Shown one piece after another: positions 35,939 through 46,990 of a DNA stretch of 64,000 nucleotides. The number at the start of each line of letters is the position of its first letter. The stretch's first letter is position 1. The translations under genes were made by a program, and so were the position numbers. The stretch is taken from positions 25,649,001 to 25,713,000 of the forward strand of contig CM032128.1 in NCBI GenBank assembly GCA_018894105.1, written 5' to 3'. The stretch comes from Jacaranda mimosifolia (taxonomy: Eukaryota > Streptophyta > Magnoliopsida > Lamiales > Bignoniaceae). The notes beneath the pieces were generated by a model. The model was not told the DNA's origin. It ran no database searches and was given only the letters and a program-made list of their open reading frames with translations.

Positions 35939-37536
35939 CACTACAAAAAAAAGGATTTTAGTGACCGCAAAATTGATAACTAAATATGCAAAAATCGGTC
36001 ATTAACAGGTTTAGTGATCAATTTAGTGATCAATCGGATCGGTCACTAAAACTCTCATCACTAATTTGTGTCGTTCACTAATTAGTGACCAATAAAAATA
36101 TCGGTCACTAATTGGTGACCGATTAGTGACCGCCAATTGCGGTCACTAATTATTTGAAAATTTCGATCACTAATTTTAATAGATCAAAAATTATATTGGA
36201 CTTTGACAGTATATTTCGGTTACTAATTTTAAGGGATCAAAATTTATATTGAACTTTGCTTCCTATGGGATTCGAACTCAAGATCTTTGTTTTATTCAAA
36301 TGAGTAAAGACCACTACACCACTTGCATTTTCATAGATTTGTCTGAACAATATAATATATATATATATATAATATTTACAAATTAAAAAATAATTATAAT
36401 ATTCTTATGTATAAGTTACTATTATTTTGCATTTTAAAATTTAACAAAAATAGTAATTATTCATTTAATATTTGTGTAATATTTATTCAATATAATAACA
36501 TACTATTTTATTATTTATAACTATTACTTTTAAATTTTAGGTATATTTTATCATAATATATTATAAACATATTACAAAATAGTATATACATACTAATATG
36601 TATAGTAATAAATAGTTTTCCCCCTCTTTTTTCTTATATAATAACTAGTTTATAATAAATACTAATAAATAGTAATAAATACTTTACACATATATATGGT
36701 AATATGTATATTCTGATATATACAAATTAATATATAATATTATTAATTATATTATAAGTATTTATTTACTCATAATACATGCATATTATATATATATATA
36801 TATATTATTGACATGTATATATTAATTAATTCTCATTTTTTTCTTTGTATAAGAATATTATTCTTGTTTATTTCTTTGTGAATCTATATATGCATTAATA
36901 AATTAATATTCAATTATATGGATCTTATATAGAAATATTTAGTGGTTATATATTTATATATGTATGTATATTTTTATATTTTTCATATGTACATATATTA
37001 TATCAAATATATATGTTTATAACAAACATAATATTTTATTACTTATATAGGTATTATATAAATTGTATGCTTTCATATTACAAGAATATGCAAAAAATAA
37101 AATTTTCTATTTGTGACTATTTATTGATTGAAAAATGTGGTCATCAATTAGTGACCGCTTTATACGGTCACTAATATTAGTGACCACACAAAGTTCGGTC
37201 ACTAATTAGTGACCAAATTAGTGATCGCTTTATACGGGCACTAATATCAGTGACCACCTTAATTCGGTCACTAATTAGTGACTGAATTAGTGACCGCTTT
37301 ATATGATCACTAATATTATTGACTGAAAAAAGAGTTCGGTACTAATTAGTGACTGAATTAGCGACCGCTTTTTTGTGGTCACTAATTCAATCACTGATCG
37401 GTCATCAATCGATCACTAATTTTTTAAAAATATTATATTTAAATTGATAACTAATCGATCATTAATCGGTCACTGATTAGTGACCGCTCAATTGATCACT
37501 AAAATTTGGTCATTAAAACTCATTTTTTTCGTAGTG
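35939..37536. mobile_element. Non-autonomous CACTA element
   Basis: The left end is CACTACAAAAAAAAGG and the inverted right end is CACTACGAAAAAAATG. Both are flanked by 3-bp TSD TCC (35936-35938 and 37537-37539), diagnostic of CACTA/EnSpm elements. Both subterminal zones (about 35960-36140 and 37130-37510) are packed with TTAGTGACCG/CGGTCACTAA words in both directions, which are typical transposase-binding repeats. The AT-rich middle has no coding region, so movement would have needed a transposase supplied in trans. It sits in the copia leader. Confidence 0.95.
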
Positions 37537-37878
37537 TCCGTCGAAGTGGTAATAAAGTTCGGCCTTAGGAATTTTTAATTCCTTTTTTATTTTGTTGTAT
37601 AATTACTGTCCCGTTTAGTCCCTGTTGCGTTTACCTTTAATTTTGCCCAAATAAGAATCACATACCTTTATATTAACTTTGTTTAAATGTCAATTACATG
37701 CAAATAGTGTTCTGCCAGGCTACTTTGCTGAGCTTGTTTTCCAGACTGACCATCAAACAACCAAATTTATGTTACAATTTTTTAAAGCTACTGTCCAGAA
37801 TATTTGCCACAAAATTTACATGTTTTACTCTGTCAATGAAATCATACATTCAGTTTGAAGTTTTCCTGTTGCTTGCGA
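37537..37878 (+). other. Copia leader fragment
   Basis: This is non-coding leader between the CACTA element and the large MULE. Joined across the CACTA empty site it reads AAAGTATCC|GTCGAAGTGG. I see no open frame with a family motif and no convincing tRNA-primer site. Confidence 0.5.
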
Positions 37879-38660
37879 AAAATAGGAGGTCAAATTGCAT
37901 AGCTCCTCGCTATAATATACGAAATTGGTTCATAACCCTCTATGAAAAAAAATACATATATAAAAAAGTTCATTATATTTTCTAAAATCATGCAACGAGC
38001 ATTCTTGGGAGGGTTGGTACCATTCATGTGTGGGGGTGTGCGCGATTTGGTATGTATTTTTATGTATAAAAAGATGATCATGCCCTCACTTATCAACCGT
38101 TAATTTTTTTAAAGAAATCAACGGTCCAAATTAAATCATAGAATATCTTTTAAAAATATTAAAAGAAATAGATAATATATTATATATATAATATAATACA
38201 TATATGTATAATATATAATCTAATATATAATACATATATATAATATAATATATATCCCACCCCACAAACCACCCACCAATGGCAGCCGGTAGCTTGCAGC
38301 CGATGGCCATGGGAGCCAGGACTGCCGACAGTTCGGCCCCGTCGGATGCCGGTGGCCTAAAAAAAAAGAAAAAAGGAAAAACATTAGATGGTGACCGACG
38401 GCTGCCATCAGTCATGGCGGCTAGTGGTGGGGATTTGGCCATTGTGCATGGTAGCCATGGCTGCTCGTTGGGGTAGAGGGGTGGGGGATGGGGGGGGGGG
38501 CGGGGCAATTGGGGTGGGCGGGAGATGGTTGTATATATGTTATATAGTATATTATATATAACATAAATTATATGTATATTATATATATATTATGTTATAT
38601 GTATATAATATATAATATATATTAATATATAATATTTATATTATATATACAATATATCCA

Positions 38661-39065
38661 TTCAGGGGAAGGATCGGGAAAGTGTCGAAAAGTCAAGGAG
38701 TTAAGGCCAGCCATAAGAGGCAGCAGTTTAGGAAGAACCAGCTATTTAGGTGGTGTTTTACTCGGGATCCAAAACTGTCAAGTTTAATTATGAATCTGGT
38801 TAGGGCACAACAACGCCCTAAACGCCATCCACAGCTACAACGGGCAATACAAAGGCGCAAATCCAGATTCACAATTAAACTGCCTGTCTAGATCCTAAAA
38901 CCTTCTTAACCTCCTATCTTTTCTAACATTTCCAGATACTATTCTGATAGCATGATAATCATCATGCCTAATTAGTGTAAAGAATTATGTAGCCCAACAC
39001 AGAAACAAATTAGCCTACCATTCAGGCTAATAAACAACAACTAAAATATAAAATTTAAAGCAATA
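38661..39065 (-). other. Viral leader region, left arm
   Basis: Matches 45735-46990 inverted (less the hAT MITE) and, in part, the spacer at 42314-42513. In viral sense it follows the promoter. It contains complementary arms AGTTTAATTATGAATCTGG (38781-38799) and CCAGATTCACAATTAAACT (38863-38881), which pair at 17 of 19 positions around a loop with further GGGC/GCCC complementarity. Long leader hairpins are a known feature of caulimovirid pregenomic RNA. At the outer end a short frame begins MAGLNSLTFRHF, but whether this is the start of the first viral ORF is unclear. Confidence 0.65.
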
Positions 39066-39218
39066 AAATTAAAAATACCTGGAAAAAAAACTTTGAAGAA
39101 CTTCAGCCTTCAATTATATGTAATAAAATTTTACAGGGATGAAAAAATTTACAAAGATGTATACAAAGGAGGGTATGGGAAGCTATCAGTGGGTTCTGCC
39201 CCAAACTAATGATGAGGC

Positions 39219-39232
39219 CTTATATTTGTAGA
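39219..39232 (-). promoter_or_regulatory. Decayed viral promoter TATA region, left arm
   Basis: In viral sense this reads CTACAAATATAAGG where the right arm has CTATAAATAGAGGG. It is followed by the same GCAGAACCCACTGA transcript-start region. The core TATA has a T-to-C change here, so the right arm's promoter is the better preserved. Confidence 0.55.
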
Positions 39233-39355
39233 CTTTTTGGCCGGATGCTACAAAAAGAATAAAGATTTTTTTTGCCAAATTTTTGCATCTGAATAGTACT
39301 ATTACAAAAGTAACTTTATAAAAGTCTACAGTAAATTGTAGCTGGTAGATCATTC

Positions 39356-40690
39356 CTATCGGTTGGTGGATTCTTCATATTTCTTTTTGATATTATCTTT
39401 AATAATTTCTTTCAAATTCTCAAAAATATCTTCAACTAAAAGTTCATCATTCTCATAAGGATCTTGAGATTCTCCAACAAGATAATTATATTGACTTTCT
39501 CCCTTTGAAGAGGTTGCCAATGACGGATTTGACTTATTATCCATCTCAACATCAACATTTTTCATTAAATCTTTCTTCATTTCTGCAATACATGATTCTG
39601 CCGTTTCTTCTTTGGAGATTACTCCTTTCTTCGTCTGCATTTTTCATATAATATGTTGAAAAGGTTTGGGAGATTCCTTTTTCTTTGACTTTATCAATTC
39701 TTGATATTTAGTAATTTTTTTAAAATTTGATCTAATGTCTCCTGTCCATAATAAACTCTTGTCTTTTTTTTTTTTTTTAGAAGCATTTTGCTCCAAAATT
39801 TTGTGAAGAAGATTTTTCTCAAGCAAGGGATATTTTGTTGGATGTGATCAACTTCAAGAGTCCACTTCCAAATCCATGGAATAGAGAATTCAAGGAAAAA
39901 ATACGTAGGGGCCATTCCCTCAATCCATTTATTTTGATGTTCTAAATTGATAAGCTTTGGGGAACAATTTACCTATTCTGCATAGTAACCTTTAAAAGAT
40001 TCTGGAAGAATTTTTATTGATAGATCATAATTAATCCACCATTCATTAAACCAATTTGGTAACTCTCGTTTATATACTTCTGAGCAAACCTTAATAAACC
40101 AAGAATGTTTTCTCTTCGAATTTTCATATAAAAAAGCTTTATTAATTGCTTCAATATAATCCTAATAATTGAGTTTAATTGGAGTTTTTAAGTCCTGATG
40201 AAAATATTTGTTTTCTCTAAGGGTACTAATTCCCCATTCTTCAGAAGATATAATCTTTTTGATTATAATTTTTGAAAAATTATAAATAGATCAACTATTA
40301 GTCGGATAGAAATGATTTATTTCACAGGATCCTGTACTTATGAGCATATTCTCATAATGCATTCTTTGCTTATATGATCCTACAGCATATGCTGCTGTAT
40401 CAAGGTACATTTGCATTAAGGTCCATGGTTCATTCTGCTATTGTAAATCTTTGTTTTGCAAAAGTAGTATTATTTCTTTGGATAAACTTTTCTCATAATG
40501 GGAAAAATCATCATTTCTTCCTCATTAGCAATATTAGCATATGAGGTATTACCTTCTTGTTGATCTTTCTATTTCTTGAATTTAAGAAACTCCTTATATA
40601 AATGATCATTTGGGATATTTCCTTATGTAATATTGGCAGCTATAAGCTTTTGTGATCCATGCTATATAATTGTTTTTCCTCCTCTTACTC
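39356..40690 (-). pseudogene. Second viral ORF, left arm
   Basis: This is a broken frame downstream of RNase H in viral sense, matching the right arm at 44071-45437. The C-terminal part (39356-39640) is open for 94 codons, rich in Glu, Asp, Ser and Lys, and ends ESTNR. Upstream pieces (39644-39915) include a Trp-rich SIPWIWKW block. It has no enzyme motif that I recognise, and the function of the corresponding ORF in endogenous pararetroviruses is not known to me. Stops and frame changes break it. Confidence 0.7.
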
Positions 40691-40729
40691 CTCTATTAGA
40701 GGGAAAGTTTTGACCCCTTCCTCATGGGA

Positions 40730-42313
40730 TCATTCTTGTAAATACTCACGAGAGAGAAAGTCAGGCAGATTATTATTTGAACCCTTTTTATAATGAATAA
40801 CAAAATCAAATGGAGCTAAGTGAGCTTGCCATCTTGCAAACATTTGCTTAGAAATATCATGTTTAAAATCTTTATTAAACATATATTGTGCTGATTGACA
40901 ACCTGTTTTTATAATAAATTTTTGATTATATAAATCATTTTGAAATTTTAAGACACATTTTACTATTGCTAGAATTTCTTTTGCAATAGTAGCAAAATTT
41001 TTTTGGCTTATTATTCCATTTTCCAGAATAAAATCTAACAAGATATTCTTGTTTAGTATTTGGATGTATTTGTTTTAAAATACCTCCATAACCAATATTA
41101 GATGCATCAGTTTCTATAATCGTTTCCTAATTTGGATTAGCAAGCATAAGACAAGGAAGATTATTAACTTTTTGTTTAATTTGTTTTAACAGGTTCAGTA
41201 TGCTATTCAGACCATAGTTTAGGAATCTTTTTTAATCTATCATATATGATTGTAGTATCTTCTGCAAGATTTTTATAATAAGCAGAAATGTAATTGAGAC
41301 TTTCTATAAATCTTTGCGATTGGGTCTTATCTATAATTTTGTCAGGGAATTTAGAAGCAAATTCTATAGTCCTATTTATAGGAATAATTTTTTATTTTTC
41401 TATATTATGACCAAGAAATCTAATTTTTGTTTGAAAAAGATTCATTTTTGGTTTAGATATAACTAAACCATTTTGAATAATAATTCTCTTGAAAATATCA
41501 AGATGGTTAAAATGTATTTCTATAGTTTTAGAAAAAATTAAAATATCATCAATATAGACTATTATAAATTCACTATATGGAATGAATATATCATTCATAA
41601 TTTTCTGAAATTCTGAAGGAGTATTTTTCAGACCAAATGGTGTAACAGTCTATTCAAATTATCCTATTGGAATATTAAAAGCAGTTTTATACATGACTTC
41701 TTTAGCAATTTGAATATGCTAGTATCCTGATTTCAAATCAAAATTTGAAAATATAACAACTTCATAGAGTCTGTCAAGTAAATCTTTTTTATTAGGAATA
41801 AGATATCTAATATATTTTAAAACTTTATTAAGAGTTTTATAATTAATAACAAGGCGAGGTATTCCTCTTTCTTGTTCAAAATGTTTATTAACATAAAAAG
41901 CAATACAAGACCAAGGAGATTTAGAAGGTTTTATTAAGACTTTTTGTAAAAGAGAAGCAATTTCTTTTTTACATAATTCTATATATTTAGAATTCATTTG
42001 ACATGGTCTAGCTTTAGTTGGAATATTCTTTTCATCAAAATCCTCTTCATATGGAAGATTAATAATATGTTTCTTCCTATATCAAAAAGCATTTGGATGA
42101 TCATTGCAAATTTCTAATGAAAATATTTTAATTATTTATTTAATTTTATCCTATAATTTAGAATTTTGAAGTTTTTCTTCAATAGTTAAAATATTTATTT
42201 CATCTTTAAGAAAATTTATTTGATGATTTTTTGCTATTAACAAATCATGGATTTGATGAAGAACTCTAGTGAAAGGTTCAGCTATAAATTCAAAATTTAT
42301 TTATTTTTCTTTT
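40730..42313 (-). pseudogene. Viral reverse transcriptase and RNase H, left arm
   Basis: Reverse transcriptase pieces lie at 41719-41997 (PWSCIAFYVNK, RLVINYKTLN, SNFDLKSGY) and 41392-41598, with the catalytic YIDDILIF intact and LGHNIEK after it. RNase H with its C-terminal region is at 40730-41041 (FARWQAHLAPFDF, then LPDFLSREYL). These enzymes copy pregenomic RNA to DNA. At the RNase H position where the right arm reads IDCQSA, this arm reads TGCQSA, so the likely catalytic Asp is lost. Stops (for example after FDLKSGY) separate the pieces. Confidence 0.85.
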
Positions 42314-42513
42314 AGGCGCAAACACAGATTATTCACAATTAAACTGTCTGTCTAGATCCTGAAACCTTCTTAACCACCTCCTATCCTTTTTAACATTTCC
42401 AAACACTATTTTGATAGCAAGAGAATCATCATGCCTAATTAGTGTAAAGAATTATGTAACCCAACATAGAAACAAATTAGCCTACCATTCAGGCTAATAA
42501 ACCACAACTAAAA
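42314..42513 (-). repeat. Spacer: third copy of viral leader
   Basis: About 200 bp that match 38850-39060 in the same plus-strand orientation and 45740-45930 inverted (shared blocks CAATTAAACTG-CTGTCTAGATCCT and TTAGCCTACCATTCAGGCTA). It separates the two arms and keeps the perfect inverted repeat from being continuous. Both arms resume beside it at the same viral position (AAAAGAAAAA), just before the reverse transcriptase. Confidence 0.85.
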
Positions 42514-44073
42514 GAAAAAGAAATAAAATTTGAATTTATAGTTGAACCTTTTACTAGAGTTCTTTATCAAATCCATGATTTGATAATAGCAAAAAATCAT
42601 CAAATAAATTTTCTTAAAGATGAAATAAATATTTTAACTATTGAAGAAAAACTTCAAAATCCTAAATTACAGGATAAAATTAAATGAATAATTACTAAAT
42701 TTTCATTAGAAATTTATAATGATCATCCAAATGCTTTTTGGAATAGGAAGAAACATATTGTTAATCTTCCATATGAAGAGGATGTTGATGAAAAAGAAAA
42801 TTCCTACTAAAGCTATACCATGTCAAATGAATTCTGAAAATTTAGAATTATGTAAAAAAGAAATTGCTTCTCTTTTACAAAAAGGCTTAATAAAACCTTC
42901 TTAAATCTCCTTGGTCTTGTATTGCTTTTTATGTTAATAAACATTCTGAACAGGAAAGAGGAATACCTCGCCTTGTTGTTAATTATAAACCTCTTAATAT
43001 AGTTTTAAAATGGATTAGATATCCTATTCCTAACAAAAAATATTTACTTGACAAACTCTATGAAGCTGTTATATTTTCAAAATTTGATTTGAAATCAGGA
43101 TACTAGCATATTCAAATTGCTGAAGAAGACATGTATAAAACTGCTTTTAATGTTCCAATATGATAATTTGAATAGACTGTTACGCCATTTGGTCTGAAAA
43201 ATGCTCCTTCAGAATTTCATAAAATTATGAATGATATATTCATTCCATATAGTGAATTTATAATAGTCTATATTGATAATATTTTAATTTTTTCTAAAAC
43301 TATAGAAATACATTTTAAACATCTTAATAATTTCAAGAAAATTATTATTCAAAATGGTTTAGTTATATCTAGACCAAAAATGAATCTTTTTCAAACAAAA
43401 ATTAGATATCTTGGTCATAATATAGAAAAGGGAAAAATTATTCCTATAAATAGGAGTATAGAATTTCCTTCTAAATTCCCTGACAAAATTATAGATAAGA
43501 CCCAATTGCAAAGATTTCTAGGAAGTCTCAATTACATTTCTGCTTATTATAAAAATCTTGCATAAGACACTGCAATCCTATATGATAGATTAAAAAAGAT
43601 TCCTAAATCGTGGTCTGAATAGCATACTGAACCTGTTAAAAAAAACAAAAAGTTAATAATCTTCCTTGTCTTATGCTTGCTAATCCAAATTGGGAAAAGA
43701 TTATAGAAATTAATGCATATGATATTTGTTATGGATACATCCAAATACTAAACAAGAATATCTTGTTAGATTTTATTCTGAAAAATGGAATAATAGCCAG
43801 AAAAATTATGCTATTATTGCAAAAGAAATTCTAATAATAGTAAAATGTGTCTTAAAATTTCAAGATGATTTATATAATCAAAAGTTCGTTATAAAAATAG
43901 ATTGCCAATCAGCAAAATATATGTTTAATAAAGATTTTAAACATGATATTTCTAAGCAAATATTTGCAAGATGGCAAGCTCACTTAGCTCCATTTGATTT
44001 TGTTATTCATTATAAAAAGTGTTCAGATAATAATATGCCTGATTTTCTCTCTCGTGAGTATTTACAGGAATGA
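42514..44073 (+). pseudogene. Viral reverse transcriptase and RNase H, right arm
   Basis: Matches the left arm in reverse complement. The reverse transcriptase fragment at 43227-43565 has YIDNILIF where the left arm has YIDD, so the second catalytic Asp is Asn. RNase H and the C-terminal part (43726-44073) keep IDCQSA, IFARWQAHLAPFDF and MPDFLSREYL. The N-terminal reverse transcriptase is split among frames between 42525 and 43226. The final codon overlaps or abuts the ATG of the next ORF (about 44071). Confidence 0.85.
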
Positions 44074-45437
44074 TCCCACGAGGAAGGGATCAAAACTTCC
44101 CCTCTAATAGAGAAGGAAGAGGAGGAAAAATAATTATACATCATGGATCACAAAAGCTTATAGCTGCCAATATTGCATCAAGAAATATCACAGATGATCC
44201 TTTATATAAGGAGTTTCTTGAATATAAGAAATAGAAAGATCAACAAGAAGGTAATACGTCATATGCTAATATTGTTAATGAGGAAGAAAATGATGATTTT
44301 TCCCATTATGAGAAAAGTTTATCCAAAGAAATAATACTACTTTTGGAAAACAAAGATTTACAATAGCAGAATGAGCCATGGACCTTAATGCAAATGTACT
44401 TTGATATAACATCATATGCTGCAGGATCATATAAGCAAAGAATGCATTATGATAATATACTCATAATTACCGGATCCTGTGAAATAAATCATTTCTATCC
44501 GACTAATAGTCGATCTAGTTATAATTTTAGTAAAATTATAATAAAAAAGATTATATCTTCTAAAGAATAGGGAATTGTTACCTTAGACAAAAATAATATT
44601 TTTATCAGGACTTTAAAACTCCAATTAAATTCAATTATTGGGATTATATTGAGGCATTTAATAAAGCCTTATTATATGAAAATTCAAAAAGAAAACTTTC
44701 TTGGTTTATTAATGTTTGCTCAGAAGTTTATAAACGAGAGCTACGAAATTGGTTTCATGAATGGTGGATTAATTATGGTCCATCAATAAAAATTCTTCCA
44801 GAACATTTTAAAGGTTACTATGCAGAATGGGTAAATTGTTCACCAAAGCTTATCAATTTAGAACATCAAAATAAATGGATTGAGAGAATGGCCCCTATGT
44901 ATTTCTTCATTGAATTTTCTATTCCATGGATTTGGAAGTGGACTCCTGAAGTTGATCATACCAACAAAATATTCCTTGCTTGAGAAGAATTTTCTTCACA
45001 AAATTTTGGAACAAAATGCTTCTGAAAGAAAAAAAGTTTATTATGGACAGGAGACATTGGATCCAATCCAAGAAAAAATTGCAGAATATCAAGAATTGAT
45101 AAAGGTAAAGCAAAAGGAATCTCCCAGTCTTTTTCAACATATTATAAGAAAAATACAGATGAAGAAATGAGTAATCTCCAAAGAAGAAATGGCAGAATCA
45201 TATGTTGACGAAATAAAGAAAGATTTAATCAAAAATCTTGATGTTGAGATGGATAATAAGTCAAATTCATCAATGGCAACCTCTTCAAAGGGAGAAAATC
45301 AATATAATTGTCTTGCTAGAGAATCTGAAGATCCTTATGAGAATGAAGAACCTTCAGTTGAAGATAGTTTTGAGAATTTGAAAGAAACTCTTAAAGATAA
45401 TATCAAAAAGAAATCTGAAGAATCCACCAACCGATAG
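44071..45437 (+). pseudogene. Second viral ORF, right arm
   Basis: It begins with MIPRGRDQNFP directly at the end of the RNase H frame. It continues in pieces through QRMHYDNILIITGS, LSWFINVCSEVYKREL, FIEFSIPWIWKW and an acidic C-terminus (45189-45437) ending ESTNR. At least four frame changes or stops separate the pieces. No catalytic motif is seen. It is the counterpart of 39356-40690. Its position, starting where RNase H ends, is the main support for a second translated ORF in this virus group. Confidence 0.7.
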
Positions 45438-45560
45438 GAATGACCTGCCAGCTATAATTTATTGTAGACTTTTATAAAGTTACGTTTGTAATAGTACTGT
45501 TCGGACGCTAAAATTTCGCAAAAAATTTCCTTATTCTTTTTGTGGCATCCGGCCTGAAAG

Positions 45561-45605
45561 TCTATAAATAGAGGGCCTCTTCATTAGTGCAGAACCCACT
45601 GAGAG
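45561..45605 (+). promoter_or_regulatory. Viral promoter TATA box and start region, right arm
   Basis: CTATAAATAGAGG (45562 onward) lies just after the second ORF. About 30 bases downstream comes GCAGAACCCACTGAGAGCTT, the likely start of the pregenomic transcript by analogy with caulimovirid promoters. The hAT MITE lies about 370 bases downstream in the leader, so any transcript would run away from the spacer into the MULE and copia gag. Confidence 0.6.
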
Positions 45606-45938
45606 CTTCCCATACCCTCCTTTGTACACATCTCTGTAAAATTTTCACCCCTGTAAAATTATATTAAATATAATCAAAGACTGAAGCTTTAATTTTTTTT
45701 TTCTTCAGGTATTTTTAATTTTATTGCTTTAAATTTTATATTTTAGTTGTTGTTTATTAGCCTGAATGGTAGGCTAATTTGTTTCTGTGTTGGGCTACAT
45801 AACTCTTTACACTAATTAGACATGATGATTCTCACGCTATCAAAATAGTGTCTAGAAATGTTAGAAATGATAGGAGGTTAAAAAGGTTTTAGGATCTAGA
45901 CAGGCAGTTTAATTGTGAATCTAAGTTTGTGCCTTTGT

Positions 45939-46358
45939 TAGGGGTGTAAACGAATATTAAACGGATCGAGTACATTGTTTCCATATTCGTATTAGTTTAA
46001 CTTTTTGAATATTCGGATACGGATATGGATTTGATGGATATTTAAAAATGATATCTAAATTCGTATTCGTCGGATATCGATCGGATTCGGATATATCCAT
46101 ATTCGATTATAATTATTAAGATGCATTCATATTTTATTAAACTTATTCGTATTTGAATTATTGTTTTATATTCATATTCGATGATAATTATTTAGATATC
46201 CATTTACGAATATTCAAATATGTGAATCTGTGAACCTATAACAAATGCATATTTTAATTAATAGAAGGAACTATATAATTTCATTAAAACGAAAACAGTC
46301 AAACAAATAGCATAATTTCTAATTAATAATTAACTTTATAATTGATTATTAGTACTTC

Positions 46359-46415
<57 letters not shown>

Positions 46416-46795
46416 TTTAAGTATATTAATTATAAAGTCAACCAACAATAATTATGTTGATTAACTTTATTTTTCAATTTTTTCCCTATTTTACAATAGT
46501 TTTTTAAATTTATTCTTCTTTCTTCCCAATTCTTCAATTATAATTTATATATACATATATGGATTATGAGATTTTTATTAAAAAATACAAATAATATATT
46601 ATTTAATAAATATATATTCGGATCGGATATTAAACGGATCGGATACTCATTTACCATATTCGTATCAATTTATAATCGGATATCTACTAATTGGATACGG
46701 ATAATATCCGCTTTAAATTGATGAGGATAAATTTGGTATAAACGGATATGATTGCGAATGGTAAATAAATTTTTGAATATCCATTTACAGCCCTA
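45939..46795. mobile_element. hAT-type MITE in viral leader
   Basis: The ends are TAGGGGTGTAAACG and, inverted, TAGGGCTGTAAATGG, with perfect 8-bp TSDs GCCTTTGT at 45931-45938 and 46796-46803. The subterminal zones carry repeated CGGATATGGAT/ATCCGATCGG words in both orientations, and a (TAA)n microsatellite lies at 46360-46414. There is no coding region. It is present only in the right arm, so it arrived after the inverted duplication formed. Confidence 0.95.
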
Positions 46796-46990
46796 GCCTT
46801 TGTGTTGACTGCTATAGCTGTGGATAGCATTTAGGGCGTTGTTGCGGCCTAACCAAATTCATAATTAAGCTTGACAGTTTTGGATCCCGAGTAAAATACC
46901 TCCTAAATGGCTAGTCCTTCCTAAACTACCACCTCTTATGGCTGGCCTTAACTCTTGACTTTGCGACACTTTCTCGATCCTTCTCCTGAA

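Larger units (their letters stand above)
38661..46990. repeat. Inverted duplication of endogenous pararetrovirus
   Basis: The left arm (38661-42313, viral sense on the minus strand) and the right arm (42514-46990, viral sense on the plus strand) are homologous over their whole length. The arms point outward from a 0.2-kb spacer. Removing the hAT MITE at 45939-46795 and its TSD, the arms are about 3.65 and 3.61 kb. Each arm contains, in viral sense, reverse transcriptase, RNase H, a second ORF, a promoter with TATA box and a transcript leader. Movement protein, coat protein and protease are absent. The outer ends match (TTCAGGGGAAGGATCG and its inverse) and both abut TA-rich DNA. The domain set fits the family Caulimoviridae. 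RNase H followed by a separate downstream ORF, and the motif wording, resemble endogenous florendovirus-type sequences; the genus is inference. Confidence 0.9.
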
